DNA of 64,000 bases, taken from contig PUQB01000281.1 of the NCBI GenBank assembly GCA_003024785.1, forward strand, positions 186,001 through 250,000. The letters are read 5' to 3'. The position numbers and the translations under genes are program-made. This DNA comes from Selaginella tamariscina (Eukaryota; Streptophyta; Lycopodiopsida; Selaginellales; Selaginellaceae). Positions 36,945 to 50,525 of this stretch are shown here, in pieces; within the stretch, counting starts at the first letter, position 1, and each line of letters starts with the position of its first letter. Under the pieces are notes generated by a model. That model ran no database searches. It was given only the letters and a program-made list of their open reading frames with translations, and was not told where the DNA came from.

Positions 36945-39900
36945 TGGTCTCAGAGCTGGGATAGCGTGAGTTTTATAGAGAAGGGTTCGAGAGATTCAAG
37001 ATCCATCTTGAATCTTACCTCTTGCTTCATGGTTTATTAAGGATTGTAAATGGGATAGAGCCGTTGTTGACTACAGGCTCTAGTGCTGCTGAGGTGCATG
37101 ATTGGAACCTCTGGGATTTCAAGATCAGAGGGAGTATTCAATGTGTTTGTCCTCGAATGTTCTCTTTGTTACTCTATCAATTTTGAAGTCCATTACGGTA
37201 GCACTCTAGAAGTGATTAAGTGACACCTATAGCACTAAGAGTGAAATGGATGTCTTCAACATCCATTCACATATGGATTCTTTGAGGCTAGAGGAGGAAA
37301 ATGACAGTATTCAAACTCACATTACCAAGCCCTAGTAGTGATATATGCCGTAGTAAAAAAATGCTACGGATTAGTAATTAAATTAAATTAATAATTAGTA
37401 AACTAGTAATTAAATTAGTAATTAAACATTTCTGTAGCATTTTTTGACTACAGATTTAATTACTGAGCCCTAGGGCTTCTTCACACAACTTGCGGTTGCT
37501 AGGGCAAAGCACTATCTCACGGATAAGCAACAGAGGCTACGGCTTTACAAGTCTTGCTTCTCCAACCAGGGATGACTTGGGCAAATGCCGTGATGAGTTT
37601 TGCAATATTGAGGCCATGTATAACAAGAGAGCAAAATGCCACAAGCTATGTATGCTTTGCAGGCTTCTAGTGATGCCAAGGTAGCAAAATTGCATCATGT
37701 AGCAAATGGCCAAAAAGGGCAAAATTTTGGGGCATTTAGGCATGTCAAACCCAAACTTGTCAAGAATCAATGTGCTCCTTGCTTAGAGATGGATCATTGG
37801 GCTTAAAATTGCATTGCCCCAAAGCCTGTTAAGCAACTAGTTGTTACAACGATAAAAGCCAATATGCTCGAGAGTGATGGGATTGCTACAGCAAATGAGG
37901 TTGATGAGGAGCTCTACAATGCAGAGGTAATTTAGCACTTAGACTTTGGCTATACTAATCTTATGGGCAATAAGAAGAGTCTTTTTGAATGTTATTAATC
38001 AAGCATTAAAAACATGGTGTTCATTTAGGTGACAATACCACCATCCCCGTGGAAGGCATCATGCAATTTCAACTCTCACTTGATCATGGGAGGACCATGG
38101 CAGTTGATGGTGCCATACATGTCTTCACTTTGCAACGAAACTTAATGTCCGCCACCAAGATATGAAATCAAAGTGAAGTGGTAGTCTTTGATGCAAAGGG
38201 AGTTTCTTTGGTTGACTCTAACGACTTTCATGTGCTTGGTACACAGTTGTTTCATGGGCAATGCATTGGGGACTTGTACGAGATTATTGCTACTAACCTG
38301 GTTTAGGTCTTTCAAACCATGGAGGCAGATTCTCGTGCGAAGCTCTGGCACTAGAAACTTGGTCATGTGCATTACCAATCTCTTCAACGGATGAACTCAC
38401 ATGACATTATTACTGGATTGGATTTCTGACGTATCCCATCTATTCAAGGCAAGCATCACTACCGAAATTTCTCACCAAGCAAGCATCGAGCAAATGGACT
38501 TCTAGACTTGGTCCATTCTAATCTTTGTGGCCCCATGGACGTGCCAAGCCATGATGGTGCAAAATATTTCATCATATTCATTAATGACTATAGCCGTCGA
38601 TATGCATCCACTTTTTGATGCACAAAAGCAACGCAATTGTTGCATTTCAAACATACAAGGTCTACATTGAAAATCTCCTTGGTCGAAAGATAAAAGCTCT
38701 TTGGGTTGATGAATACCTCAACAATGAGCTTTGGGGCATTTGTCGTGATATAGGCATACGCAAGCCACAACCCGCTACACCTCCCAACAAAATGGCGTTG
38801 TGGAAAGAAAAATTGCACTCTTGTCAATGCTGTTTGCGCATTGTTAGCCGATGCACATCTCGACAAGACGTTTTGGCAAGAGGCCATAGTCATAGCAATG
38901 CATGTCCAAAATCGACTTGCTATTATTGCTTTGGATGGAAAAAACCCTAAGGCATTTTGGACAGGTTCTACTCCTGATGTGTCCAACTTTTGGGTCTTCG
39001 ATTGTGCAGCATACACACATACCCTTGATCAACCTCGAAAAAGCTAGATCCCAAAACTCATCTTCGTGGGATATGCACAAGATGACACCATTAGGAGAAA
39101 AACTTACAAGTTGTGGAAGCTTGCATCTCGCAAGGCCCTTGTAAGAATGAACATCATGTTCAACAAAGATGACTTTCCCATGCACACGAAGGCTCTTCAA
39201 GATTCTTCTTTCATTGATGAACTCAAATTGTTGCTTTGATCTCACTTATGGTAGATGATGCTCTTGCCTTCACCTTTAGATTCTATTCATGAGTTGCCAC
39301 TACAGATTCCACTGTGGAATCTCTAGTGGAATCCTCCACTTTTGGACATGCCTGAACTGGCTAATGCTTCTCCAGTCGAGGGTAGGCCTCTAACACCTCC
39401 ACCACCTTGTCAACATCATGGCATGCTTGATCTGATGTCAATTCTTGATCACCCTTGGGAACGTCAGTCCTCATTGAAAATCTAAGAAAATGTTAAAGCA
39501 GATGCTGCAGAGCTTAATGACTTTTGTGGTCTTGTTGATGCTGCATCCCCATGACCTATGATGAGGCCGTCTCAGGGCCTGAGGCTCCATATTGGATGGA
39601 AGCCATTGCGGAAGAAGTTGCTTCCATTCGGGTTAACGGCACCTATGTTCAAGTGGATTCAGCACCACCGGACGACGTGTTTTGGATCCAAAATGGATCT
39701 TTTCCAAAAAGTATGGAAAAGATGGTCAAGTGGTACGTTATAAGGCACGGTTAGTTGTTCATTTCGCCAAGTCCATGGCCTTGACTATGATGAAACATTC
39801 TCACCAGTTGTAAAAATGGCCAGCCTCCGTACCCTTTTTGCACTTGCGAATGCTTGCAATGGGTCAAGACAGCCTTCTTGAATGGGGATTTGCAAGAGGA

Positions 39901-41037
39901 TATCTACATGCATATACCTCTTGGGTTTGAGGATGATGTTGCCTCTAGTGGCACTATATGGCAATTGCGGAAAGCTTTGTATGGCTTAAAAAAAGAGCTC
40001 CGTGTTTGGTACCAAAAATTTGATGCTACCTTACGTGCTCAAGGCTTTTCTCGCTGCCATGCTGATCCCAATGTGTATGTGAAAGGCCATGCCAAGAGCA
40101 TGCTCATCGTGGCCCTCTATGTTGATGATTTGCTCATCATGGTGATGACATCAATGCCATTGCTACTCTAAAAGCTGCTCTCAACCAGCAATTCCAGATG
40201 AAGGACATTGGCCAAGTCTCCTACTTTCTTAGCTTTGAGGTCACACGCAATCCCAAGTATGGTGGCCACATGCTTAGCCAACAACATAAGGTTGAAGTCT
40301 TGTTGGATCGGTTTGGTATGTGCGATTGTCACCCTGTCAAGACCTCGATGGTTGTCGGTGCCATCAACACGTGAGGCAACTGATGAGATGCTAATAGGAT
40401 CCTATTAGACTCACAATACTCACCATGGCCCTAATGACTCGCCCCAACATCACATATGCAACTATTGCCTTGAGTCAATACAACACACCATGCATTGGCA
40501 AGCTGCCAAGCGTATCATCAAATCCTCCGGGGCACTATGCACTGCGGCATTGTTTATTTAAGAGTGATGCATCATTGATATGCTACACAAATGCTAGCTT
40601 TGCCAACAACAAAGGCCATCACTTAACTTTTGGCACTTGCCTTTCCTTCTCAGGAGGTGTCATCGCGTGGGCCTCCAAGCGACAATTTGTGGTGATACTT
40701 TCTAGTGCAAAAGCTGAGTACATCGCACTCACTATTGGTAGCAAGGAAGTGGTGCTACTTGCTGAGCTAGGATCTGCACAAGCTGGCCCCACTCCTTGGT
40801 GTGACAACCTGAGTAGCATTGCCATGTCTAAGAACCCCGTTCACCATGCTCGCTCAAAGCACATTGAAGTCCAATTTCACTACATGCGTGAGCTAGTTGA
40901 CAATGGCACCATGGCAGTCCAACATCTCGGACAAAAGACATGCCAACCGACCTTCTCACCAAGCCATTGGGGCCACACTAGTTTCAGCTCCTGTGTGACA
41001 GATTTGGTTTGGTGAGTGGCATTGGTTTGGGGGGGAG

Positions 41038-41103
41038 TGTTACATGACACACCTTGCCACACACATTAGGGCTTCTTGTTCTGTCCGCAAGCGCAATGTC
41101 TCA
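41038..41103 (+). repeat. 3' LTR of the copia fossil
   Basis: Runs from TGTTACATGACACACC to GCAATGTCTCA, 66 bases, with TG...CA ends, directly behind the polypurine tract. Confidence 0.65.
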
Positions 41104-41540
41104 CCATTCATGGTGTTCTTTGCCAAGCTATGTCCAGTAGGGTGTGAGGGTTCTCTTTTAGCACTGTTCATGTCTTGCCAGTGCTGGGTTAGTATTTTGA
41201 GCAGGTACCTTGGTGTTGCTCTGTTGATATTAGTGTGAGGGATTTTATGTAGCTCGGTGTGGGAATCTTTGTACGGTCTACTGTTGCTCTATTGCCTTTG
41301 TTGGGGTTGATGATTGGGAGCATGGAGGGCTCATGCCAAGTCAAGTGTGTTTTGTGTGTGTGTGTGTGTGTTAAAGAGAGAGAGAGAAGGTGATGATGAT
41401 GATGATGATGATAGGCTATGGCAGGTTTCTAGAAACAAGCATATTCCTTGTATGTTTAACGATTCACACTCATTAATGATTTTGGCGCAAAGGCTAATGA
41501 TGGTTATTGGCTACGGCAGTAAGAATGTCTCAATAATCAA
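41104..41540 (+). pseudogene. FBT last-exon and 3' flank fragment, right half of the duplicate
   Basis: Resumes the FBT copy exactly where the left half stopped: CCATTCATGG, FFAKLCPVGCEGSLLALFMS, the LGVAL and GLMI segments, then a decayed (GT)n(GA)n(GAT)n run and GTTTCTAGAAACAAGCATATTCC. It is heavily diverged and has no open frame across it. Confidence 0.8.
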
Positions 41541-41544
41541 TTGT

Positions 41545-42490
41545 GCTTGATGAAGGCATTGAGCCTCTAGATCATGAGAACTGCTTGAGGGCGATATGGC
41601 ACTGATGAAGTTGGGGCCACGAGATCTGCCTCCACTCATGGCACTTAATGAAATGGGGCAAAAGCTCTTAGAGTAAGCAATTAGATTTAGGAAGGTGGCC
41701 GAAGCTCAATTGAGCGAGAACAAAAGGAAGAAACGACTTCACAAGAGACAACATGTCGACGTTATCAACAATGAGGTATCATGTCATTAAATTCACTACT
41801 CCATTTACTCTTCATTGTGTGTGTGGTGCAGTTTGGGCTAACTCTGAAAGTTAAGTAAGATTACACTATACTTGTCCTCAAAAAAATTATGTTCAACTGT
41901 GATATTGTTGTTTAAGTTAGTGCTTTTTAAGGGAAGCTAACTATAGTTAACACATGCAAACTGAAAGAGGAGGTGAGTGTTTAACAAAGCAACTAGAACC
42001 TGTTATAAACACTTCCAACTATAATAACAAATACCTCAAATTCTAACTACAATAACAAATACATCAAATCTCATCCATTGAAGCGTAAGGATACTATTTT
42101 ATTACTTATAACACTTTATTATTTGGTTTTGGCTTTGGTTCTGAGTCCCACTTCGTCCATGTCGCTGATTTTGATTTTGTCTTTAACTCTGTATCCAACT
42201 CTATCTCTATAGCCGGTTTTATCTCTGTCTCTGATTTTAACTTTGTCTCTGAATATTCAACAAAGAAAAAATAATTCAGGTTGGAGTTTCAATCCCAAAT
42301 TTGACTCAGTTGTACATAAGCATCATATGCAAAATCACGTTAGTAATTTAATAAAGAAAAGATAATCCAGACTCAAATCTAAGTCCCCTTAACTCTGACT
42401 CCACAACGGCATTGCATGCAAGATCATATTAGTATTTAATAAAGAGAAAACAATTCAAATTCGAGTACCATCCCTCATGTACTTATGCCT
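41545..42490 (+). repeat. Interspersed repeat R, copy 1
   Basis: Starts TTGATGAAGGCATTGAGCC and includes degenerate coding text of the type EAQL-x-EN-x-RKKRL, an intron-like (GT)n, then a TCT/GGTTTT-rich degenerate tract (42.12-42.25 kb) and two to three tandem units of about 90 bases at 42.26-42.48 kb. The family is not identified. Other copies lie at 43.3, 43.5-44.8, 49.15-49.7 (inverted) and 49.7-49.9 kb. Confidence 0.6.
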
Positions 42491-42894
42491 AATCCCTGTT
42501 CAAACGCTCAATCTAGCATTTGCTTCACTATATAGTTCAACACCTACTCCAATGTTAAGTGAGTACTTTTGAATCTTCAAGTAACATATACATCTTCATA
42601 CCTTGAAATTAAATTAAATATTAATTTATAATAAGTTTTACCATAGACTTGTTTAAAGATGTTAATAATAATAATTTATTAATTGTTAGTTAAATAAATT
42701 ATTATAATCAAATTTGTCTGTAAATTTCTAATTAACATTCGCACCATATTGAATAGATCAGGTATTGTAAATTTTAATAAATTACATCTTTAATTAAAAT
42801 TAGAATTATAATTTAATATTATATTAAAATTTTCTAAATATGTTTTAATTTCAATTTTAAATTTAATTTTAAATGAGAAAATGAATCCAAATAT

Positions 42895-43130
42895 GTACTA
42901 TAATTATATATCACAGAACACACACACACACATATTACGTAATGCAATATAATATTTAAAATGTAAAAGTTAAAATTATGTAACGTTCAAAATATAATAA
43001 TATAAGCAATGGTAATATTTGGGATCGGGCATTAATTAATAAATAATATATTCTATTTTAGTATTCCTTCTGTTCTCCGTTTGTGTATGTACATGTAGGC
43101 TAATTCAAATATATACCTTTAAATATATTA
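42895..43130. repeat. AT/CA repeat block shared with 48.28-48.52 kb
   Basis: ATCACA-(CA)n followed by AATATTTAAAATGTAAAA, GCAATGGTAATATTTGGG and GGCTAATTCAAATATATA matches the later block in order. Confidence 0.7.
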
Positions 43131-43289
43131 TAAACTAATATTTAATTTAATTCTAAGATATAAAGATATATATATTACCTGAAGATCTAAAAGTATTAAA
43201 CTCAATATTGAAATAGATGTTGGATTGCACAACAGAATCAACATTGAACTAAACATAGGACTGCAGGAAAGATGAACGACCCACTCGTG

Positions 43290-43435
43290 GCATATAAATG
43301 TTCTTGGTGTGAGCAATTAGATTCGGGAAGGTGGCTGAAGTTCAATTGGTGGAGAATGAAAGGAAAAAACAACTTCCGGAGAGACAACAGGTCAACATTT
43401 TGCAATGAGGTGTCATGTCATTAGATTCAGTAAGA
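43290..43435 (+). repeat. Interspersed repeat R, partial copy 2
   Basis: GTGAGCAATTAGATTCGGGA and AGAATGAAAGGA, then GAGAGACAACAGGTCAACAT match the coding-like part of copy 1. Confidence 0.6.
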
Positions 43436-43489
43436 TCTATATGAGTTGGAATTTTCCAAATAATGGAGTGTGGGATTATGGGGTTTAAG

Positions 43490-44765
43490 GCCATACTCAG
43501 GCAAGTTGTGTTGTGTTTAAATTTCGAAGGTTATGGGTGACATGTCCTTCTACATAATGTTGTTGGAGCCGCAAAATTTGCCCCCACTTATCTACCAACT
43601 TATGGCATTTGATGAAATGGGGTAGGAGCTCTTGGCTCAAGCAACTAGATTCAAGAAGGTGGTCGAAACTCAATTGGTCGATAATGAAAGAAAGAAACCA
43701 CTTTAGAGAGAGACAATAGGTTGACATTGCTGGTGATGAGGTATATGTCATTAAATTCAATAGTTCATTTACTCTTCAATGTGTGTGTGTGGCACAATTT
43801 GGGTTGACTTTGGAAGTTACATAGGATTACACTATACTTATCTTCATAAAAGCTATGTTCAAAGATGATATTGCTGTTCTTCAAGGGGAAGTGAATTGTA
43901 ACCAACACATCCGACTGAAAGAGGAAGTAAGTGTTTAATAAAGCAATTGGAACTTGTTATAAATACTTTTGGTTACAGTAACAAACACTCCAAATCCCAT
44001 CTGTTGAAGCAGAGTGATTCTTTGTCGTTGACATGTGTACTTCCGTACAAACAACATCAATATTCAATTGGACATGTAATATTTTTCCATTGTGCAGGTA
44101 ATATTTAATAATGTAAGTTATTATCATCTTATGCTTTACTTATTTATGTATGTATATTAATAATTTATGTTATAAGTAATTGGAAGGATACTATTTTTTT
44201 ACTTATATCGCTTTTTTTTTGGTTTTGGTTTTAATTTGAATTCCTGCTCCATTCATGTCTTCAGTTTTAACTTTGTTTCTATCTCCGGTTCTAATTATGT
44301 ATCTAGCTCCATCTTTGTCTTCGGTTCTAACTTCGTATCCGATTTGGTCTCTAGTTTCAGATTTGTTTTTGATTCATTTTCCCAATGTGACAGACAATTG
44401 AAGTTTATAGTGGACTGATATTCCTAATTTACCATTACCGTACCCGTGGCAAGAATTTAAGTTCGGTTATTCCGTCACTACTTTTTACTTCATCTTGTCC
44501 TGCCCCCCTCGCGGCAACAACTTGCCTCCCACATCACTATTTAATAAAGAAAAGACAATTTAGGTTCGATTCTCCGTCCGGTTTCACATGTGAAATCACG
44601 TCAATATTCAATTAAAAAAATAATTTAAGATGGAGTTTGAGTCCTAATTTAACTTTTGCTCCACATTAACATTGCATACGAAATCACATCAGTATTTAAT
44701 AAAGAGCGGATAATTCAAATTCGAGTTTCATCTATAATGTACTTATGTTTAGTTCCACCTATACT
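43490..44765 (+). repeat. Interspersed repeat R, copy 3
   Basis: The longest copy. It contains the coding-like part, the GTGTGTGTGGCACAATTTGG block, the Ser/Phe-coding TCT/GTTTT-rich tract at 44.21-44.40 kb and about 90-base tandem units at 44.53-44.75 kb, in the same order as copy 1. Confidence 0.6.
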
Positions 44766-44915
44766 ATGGTTTAACAAAGATAAGGGTCGAATCCACATAT
44801 TAACAACTTCTTAAACACAATTATTATTTATTGACTCTAATTTACATTATTTCTTAATAGGTCAATGTTTAATAAGGTTTAAAAATTATGTTTAAATATT
44901 CTTTAAGGAATCTAT

Positions 44916-45137
44916 TGTAAAGTAACTACGGTAATATGTAAATTACCTTAATAAGTATATATAATTAAAATATATATGGAGATTAATCCTATAATTAGAA
45001 TAATCTATTATGGGTTTATAGAATAATTCAAATATAATTAAGACTATACCTTTTACTTATATATATAAATCTTGACTTGAATACAAAAGTTATTCCAAAT
45101 TTCCTTTCTTTTCTTATATTCTTATGGTATGTTGTAG
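44916..45137. mobile_element. AT-rich TGTAAAGTAACTA element, copy 1, one end seen
   Basis: Begins TGTAAAGTAACTACGGTAA and shares the TGGGTTTATAGAATAATTCA core with the next two units; its right end runs into the next copy without a clear inverted terminus. Confidence 0.5.
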
Positions 45138-45386
45138 TGTAAAGTAACTACAGTAAATACATAAATTCTAATAAGTATATATAATTAAGGTATATATAGA
45201 TATTAATCTTATAATTAGGATAATCTATTATGGGTTTATATATACAAGTAAAATGTATAATCCCAAGCATATTTGAGCTATCCTATAAATCCATAATAGA
45301 TTATTCTAATTATAAATTAATCTTTGTATATATCTTAATTATATACACTTACTAGTAACCTACATATTTACCATAGTTACTTTACA
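45138..45386. mobile_element. AT-rich TIR element, copy 2
   Basis: Begins TGTAAAGTAACTACAGTAAA and ends TTTACCATAGTTACTTTACA, giving terminal inverted repeats of about 20 bases. No coding capacity. The TG...CA ends mean a solo LTR remains possible. Confidence 0.55.
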
Positions 45387-45387
45387 T

Positions 45388-45742
45388 TGTAAAGTAACTA
45401 AGGTAAATATGTACTAAGTCGTAGGTTATCCTAGTAAGTATATATTATGATTAGGTATATACGAAGAAACAATGTAAATACGTAGGTTACCCTAATAAGT
45501 GTATATAATTAAGGTATATATAGAGAAACAATCCCCGAGACAACATATAGTGATAATATAAAGAAAGAAGGAAACCTAGGATAACCTTTGTATTCCTTTT
45601 ACTTGTATATATAAACCTTGACCTGAATTAGTCCTAATTATATTTGACTATCCTATAAACCCGTAATAGATTATCTTAATTATAAGATTAATCTCTGTAT
45701 ATACCTTAATTATATACACTTACTTACCATAGTTACTTTACA
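45388..45742. mobile_element. AT-rich TIR element, copy 3
   Basis: Begins TGTAAAGTAACTAAGGTAAA and ends CTTACCATAGTTACTTTACA; 355 bases. It abuts copy 2 with one base between. The interior is built of the same AT-rich motif in both orientations (TATATACCTTAATTATATAC and its reverse). Confidence 0.6.
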
Positions 45743-46321
45743 CTATATATTATATAATTTATATTACTTGTGGATGTGAACATACTATATATTTAGGGAG
45801 GGAATATACAAATTAGTTATTGGGTAAAATAAATAATAAATTAATTAAATCATATCAACATATTAATAACAACAAATTTATCATGAAATTATAATTTCAG
45901 TTTCAAATGTAAGTTTATGAAGGTACATGAAAATGAAAAATCCCACAGTAAAACTTTACCTTTTAAATTTAAAATTAGTAATGTGTTTTTTAATATATTA
46001 ATATTATATATATATAATATTATATATCAATTTTAAAACATACAAATGAAACCATATAGTATATAATTTACAATATAATCCTCTTTATAACTTTGAAATT
46101 GTAGATAAAAATATAATCCAAATAATTAGAATATATTAATATATTTACTAATTTATGATAAATATGAAGTGTTAAAAGCATAATAGACCCAATCCTTTTA
46201 GGCATAGATCGAATTGCATAATGTGTTAAATGTATGTTTACTACATGTAGGTATGTTTCTTCCACACTTCCCTTGGGAATCCGACTATGTGTGGATCTAT
46301 GCACAGGTAAAATTTAATTTG

Positions 46322-46361
<40 letters not shown>

Positions 46362-47944
46362 TACCTTGTAATGTTAACATGATCTTTTTAAAGAGTTTAG
46401 TGCGCTTGAAATAACCCATACACACATATACATAGCTTCATAATAAGTTGTGTGTCAATGTACTTCTTAAGTTTTTCTTGGCCCTTTTGCTGATTCACTA
46501 AGATCCTCTATAACAAATCACTCAATGCATTAATAATTCATATTTAAGCTTGAGATATATAACTTGACTTAAATATAAATCAATGTAGTTTTAATTAATT
46601 TATTTCAGTTAGGAGTCATGAAAGAAAAAACATTATTTTTCAATTTTGTTTTATACATGTGATACTACATTATTTAATGAAGTGATCACATGAATGATAA
46701 TGCTTTTCTTTATCCATTAAAAATAAAAAATTAAAATAGTTTTTGAAGTTAATATGAATAAATAATGGGCATCACAAATAAATAATTCAGACACAAATGT
46801 TTGTATTTAAGTTTGTGAATGGTAATGCACATGCTCATGTTAATTAACTGCTATAATATATCTATTATGGGCTGATGATTCACATTTGTTATATGTAAAT
46901 CAAAATATAAGTTTACCCACTAAATGATTTATAATGGATTTACGGTTTAAGTTTATAATAAAGCCCTCTCATAAAAGAAAAAATCATATTTAATAATAAT
47001 AATCTCAAGATTAAACTATGCTAATGTATTTATTTATGTTATAATTCTTTCTCAAGTTTTTCTAATATTAAAATGAAAATTGACCAAATGTTTATAATTA
47101 AAGTGGTTTGCAAAAGAAACATTTTAACTGATAATATGAAGTTAAGTGATTCTGCAAATCTTTATTACTTAACCTTAATTCATCCTTCGTTTCTTTAAAT
47201 CACATAATATACATAACCGTTCATTTTTTAGTATTTCGGTAACACATTTAATCTTTGAGTGTATAATAAATAATGATATTTTTTTATCATGCTTTTAAAG
47301 TTTTGAATTAAATATTATTACATTCTTGAGAATAAAGCTTCTTAAATATTCTCACGGTAATTTTCATTTTACTTTTATGTCCTCTCGTAGAGCTGTTTCC
47401 GAAGATAAATCAATTGACTTTAAACATGTTTTAACTTTTACTTTACAATGGTACATTCACTTTACATCCAAATTCTTACTAAACATTATGTGGTTAAACA
47501 CATACTTATAAATTAACATAACATAATACATACATAATAAATTTTAGGTTCGAAGACAAATTATGAACCTTGATTTCAAATAGTTTAATATATTTCTTTA
47601 AAGCTATATTCAATTCATATTTTATATGAGTTAACATGAAATGTTATAAGCTTGGTCATAAATTATATCAATTTGTTAATTTATTTAAGTTATCAAAGTG
47701 AATATGGCTTTGTACATAATAATAAGCAACGGTATGGAGAGATGTCATGTCATTAATATAACATAACAAAAGAAACAGTTATAACCAACGGAATCCCAAT
47801 TGTCCTATTTTTTCAATCTAAGTTATTTTATGAGAATTTCATTATTGATTTAAAATTAAAATAAATTATTTAGTTTAGAATTAGCAATGTGATTTTTATT
47901 CATTTAAATAGGAATGTCAATGATATGGAGACAGTTGTTGAACA
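45743..47944. other. AT-rich spacer, nothing recognised
   Basis: Contains an AT run at 46328-46352 and no frame with coding character. A 61-codon frame at 47.33 kb is low complexity. Confidence 0.7.
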
Positions 47945-48262
47945 TGCACATTCTAATCCACTTTATCTAAATTGCGGACCGTGTCTGGACGACTCAATTT
48001 TCGTACAATGAAATATGGACCAAGCCATTTGGAAATTAATGCAATGGACAACCATTTAGAATGCATCTTTACATATAAAATTAACACTTCATCACTTACA
48101 ACATAATCAGAGACAAATGAATCACTCACAATATAATCAGGGACAAACGAAGGTACAACATTATAGTGTCGTTGTTGTACCTCCTGAGCATGAAATAACT
48201 TTATTAATATCTCCTTGTGCAATACTGGAAGAGTATGATCCAAATACTGACTCCACGTTTGT
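47945..48262 (-). mobile_element. Ty3/gypsy pol 3'-end fossil fragment
   Basis: The minus strand reads HAQEVQQRHYNVVPSFVPDY and later SKWLGPYFIVRKLSRPDT, the usual end of a gypsy integrase before the chromodomain. It is short, broken and old; no LTR is attached. Confidence 0.6.
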
Positions 48263-48925
48263 GCATCTATTGAAACGTGATTATATATCACAAAACACAC
48301 ACACACACACATATATATATCGTAATTGCAATATATATTTAAAATGTAAAAATTAAAACCGTGCAATGTTCAAAATATATTATAAGCGATGGTAATATTT
48401 GGGGTCGGATGTCTTACAAGAGCTTAGTGAAAATAAAATTTTAATTTCTGCATTAATTAATAAATAAGTTATTTTATTTTAGTATTTTTTTTTCCACGTA
48501 GGCTAATTCAAATATATATGTTTTAAATCTATTATAAACTTAATTAAATTTCAAGTTATACCACATTAAGCAAATATTATTCTTTAATTAGAGCAAAAAA
48601 TTTCAGTCCACGTGTGCATGCATTTGAGAGAGAGAGAAAGAGAGGGAGAGAGACCACACTTGAGTATACATTGATCATATACATCTTACATGTACGTATT
48701 TGTATTTATATATAGATACACATATCAATATACACACATACACACATGTGCCAACGTATTGAGTGTGTTAACATTCTCCCATAATGAACACTAACAAAGT
48801 CACATAGATCATGTGTGTATATATATACGATCTCTCTGTTCACTTATGTATTAAATTACTTTTGGAAGGTTGTCATATTAAGTGCGAACCTAATATAAGA
48901 GCGAGTTGAGTATAAATATCGTTTG
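48263..48925. repeat. Copy of the 42.9 kb AT/CA block, then spacer
   Basis: 48.28-48.52 kb repeats the 42.9-43.13 kb block. Then follow a GA-rich run (48.63 kb) and CA/TA-rich DNA with no gene. Confidence 0.65.
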
Positions 48926-49710
<785 letters not shown>

Positions 49711-49925
49711 GCACTTGATGAAGGCATTGAGCCTTTAGATTGCTTGAGGGCAATGATTAGGGAGCTGGTGTTCATGAAGTTGGAGCCACAAGATCTGCCC
49801 CCACTCATGGCGCTTGAGGAAATAGGCAGGAGCTCTTTGTGTGAGCAATTGAATTTAAGAAGATGGCCGAAGCTCAATTGGCCAAGGACGAAAGAAAGAA
49901 ACGATTTAGGGAAAGATAACATGGC
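49711..49925 (+). repeat. Interspersed repeat R, copy 5
   Basis: Plus-strand reading LDEGIEPLDCLRAMIRELVF, then MKLEPQDLPPLMALEEIG. It extends the coding-like part seen in copy 4 towards its N-terminus. Copies 4 and 5 form an inverted pair. Confidence 0.6.
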
Positions 49926-49954
49926 GGTCAGCTCTTACCAATTAAAATCATTAC

Positions 49955-50185
49955 GTTAAACACAGTTCAAATATACAAGGAATATGCTTGTTTCTAGAAA
50001 CCCCCATAGCTACACACAGAGAAAACATGTCATCATCATCACCACCTTCTCTCTCCGCAGGAAGCATCATCAACCCCAACAAAGGCAGCAGAGCAGCCAC
50101 ACCGAGCTGCATAAAATCCCTCGCACTGATATCGACAGAGCAACACCGAGGTACCCGAGCACTGACATGAACACACAATACGTAT
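49955..50185 (-). pseudogene. Genomic fragment copied from FBT exon 5 and 3' flank
   Basis: The minus strand reads RDFMQLGVAALLPLLGLMML, then GGDDDDMFSL and the GVSRNKHIPCIFE text also present at 41.4 kb. Closer to the 41.1 kb copy than to the FBT gene in its 3' part. Confidence 0.85.
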
Positions 50186-50525
50186 CTGAATATTAAATAA
50201 ATATCACAACATTAAGCCAGTAATTTTAATTAGTTACATTTTTTGTAAACTAATTTGTTAACATTAGTCAAATTTTTTATAATTATAAATTATTATCATA
50301 ATTAATTTTAAATATTCCGGTAGAATATTGTTTTACCGGTTTAACTTTTACTTTTACTTTCATGGCGAATCTTTAAGTTAAGCCAGAATATTCTAATGTT
50401 TATGAAGAATATGATAACCGGAGATTTACGAATTAAATGCTGACCAGTCATAATTACAATAATAAGGTGGGTGCAAATTATGCATTCAATGTCTAAAATA
50501 ATAATGCTAGTAAACAACCGAAAAC
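50186..50525. other. AT-rich spacer between captured fragments
   Basis: No gene and no repeat recognised. Confidence 0.6.

Larger units (their letters stand above)
36871..41103 (+). mobile_element. Ty1/copia retrotransposon fossil with very short LTRs
   Basis: A broken copia element. The 5' LTR ends at 36944 and is followed directly by TGGTCTCAGAGC, a near-match to the classical initiator-methionine tRNA primer site. Parts in copia order: gag with zinc-knuckle traces (to about 37.8 kb), protease (about 37.95-38.3), integrase with LGHVHYQSLQRM-like and GPMDV text (about 38.3-39.3), reverse transcriptase (39.5-40.4, with YVDDLLIM) and RNase H (40.5-40.95, near SSAKAEYIALT and RSKHIEV). A GGGGGGGAG polypurine tract precedes the 3' LTR. 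It is broken in many places, at least ten, and looks old. It is inserted into the duplicated FBT fragment; no clear target-site duplication is seen. Confidence 0.85.

Noticed and set aside
47326-47511. 61-codon open frame in the AT-rich spacer
   Set aside because: AT-biased composition, no homology-like motif, no promoter or splice context.
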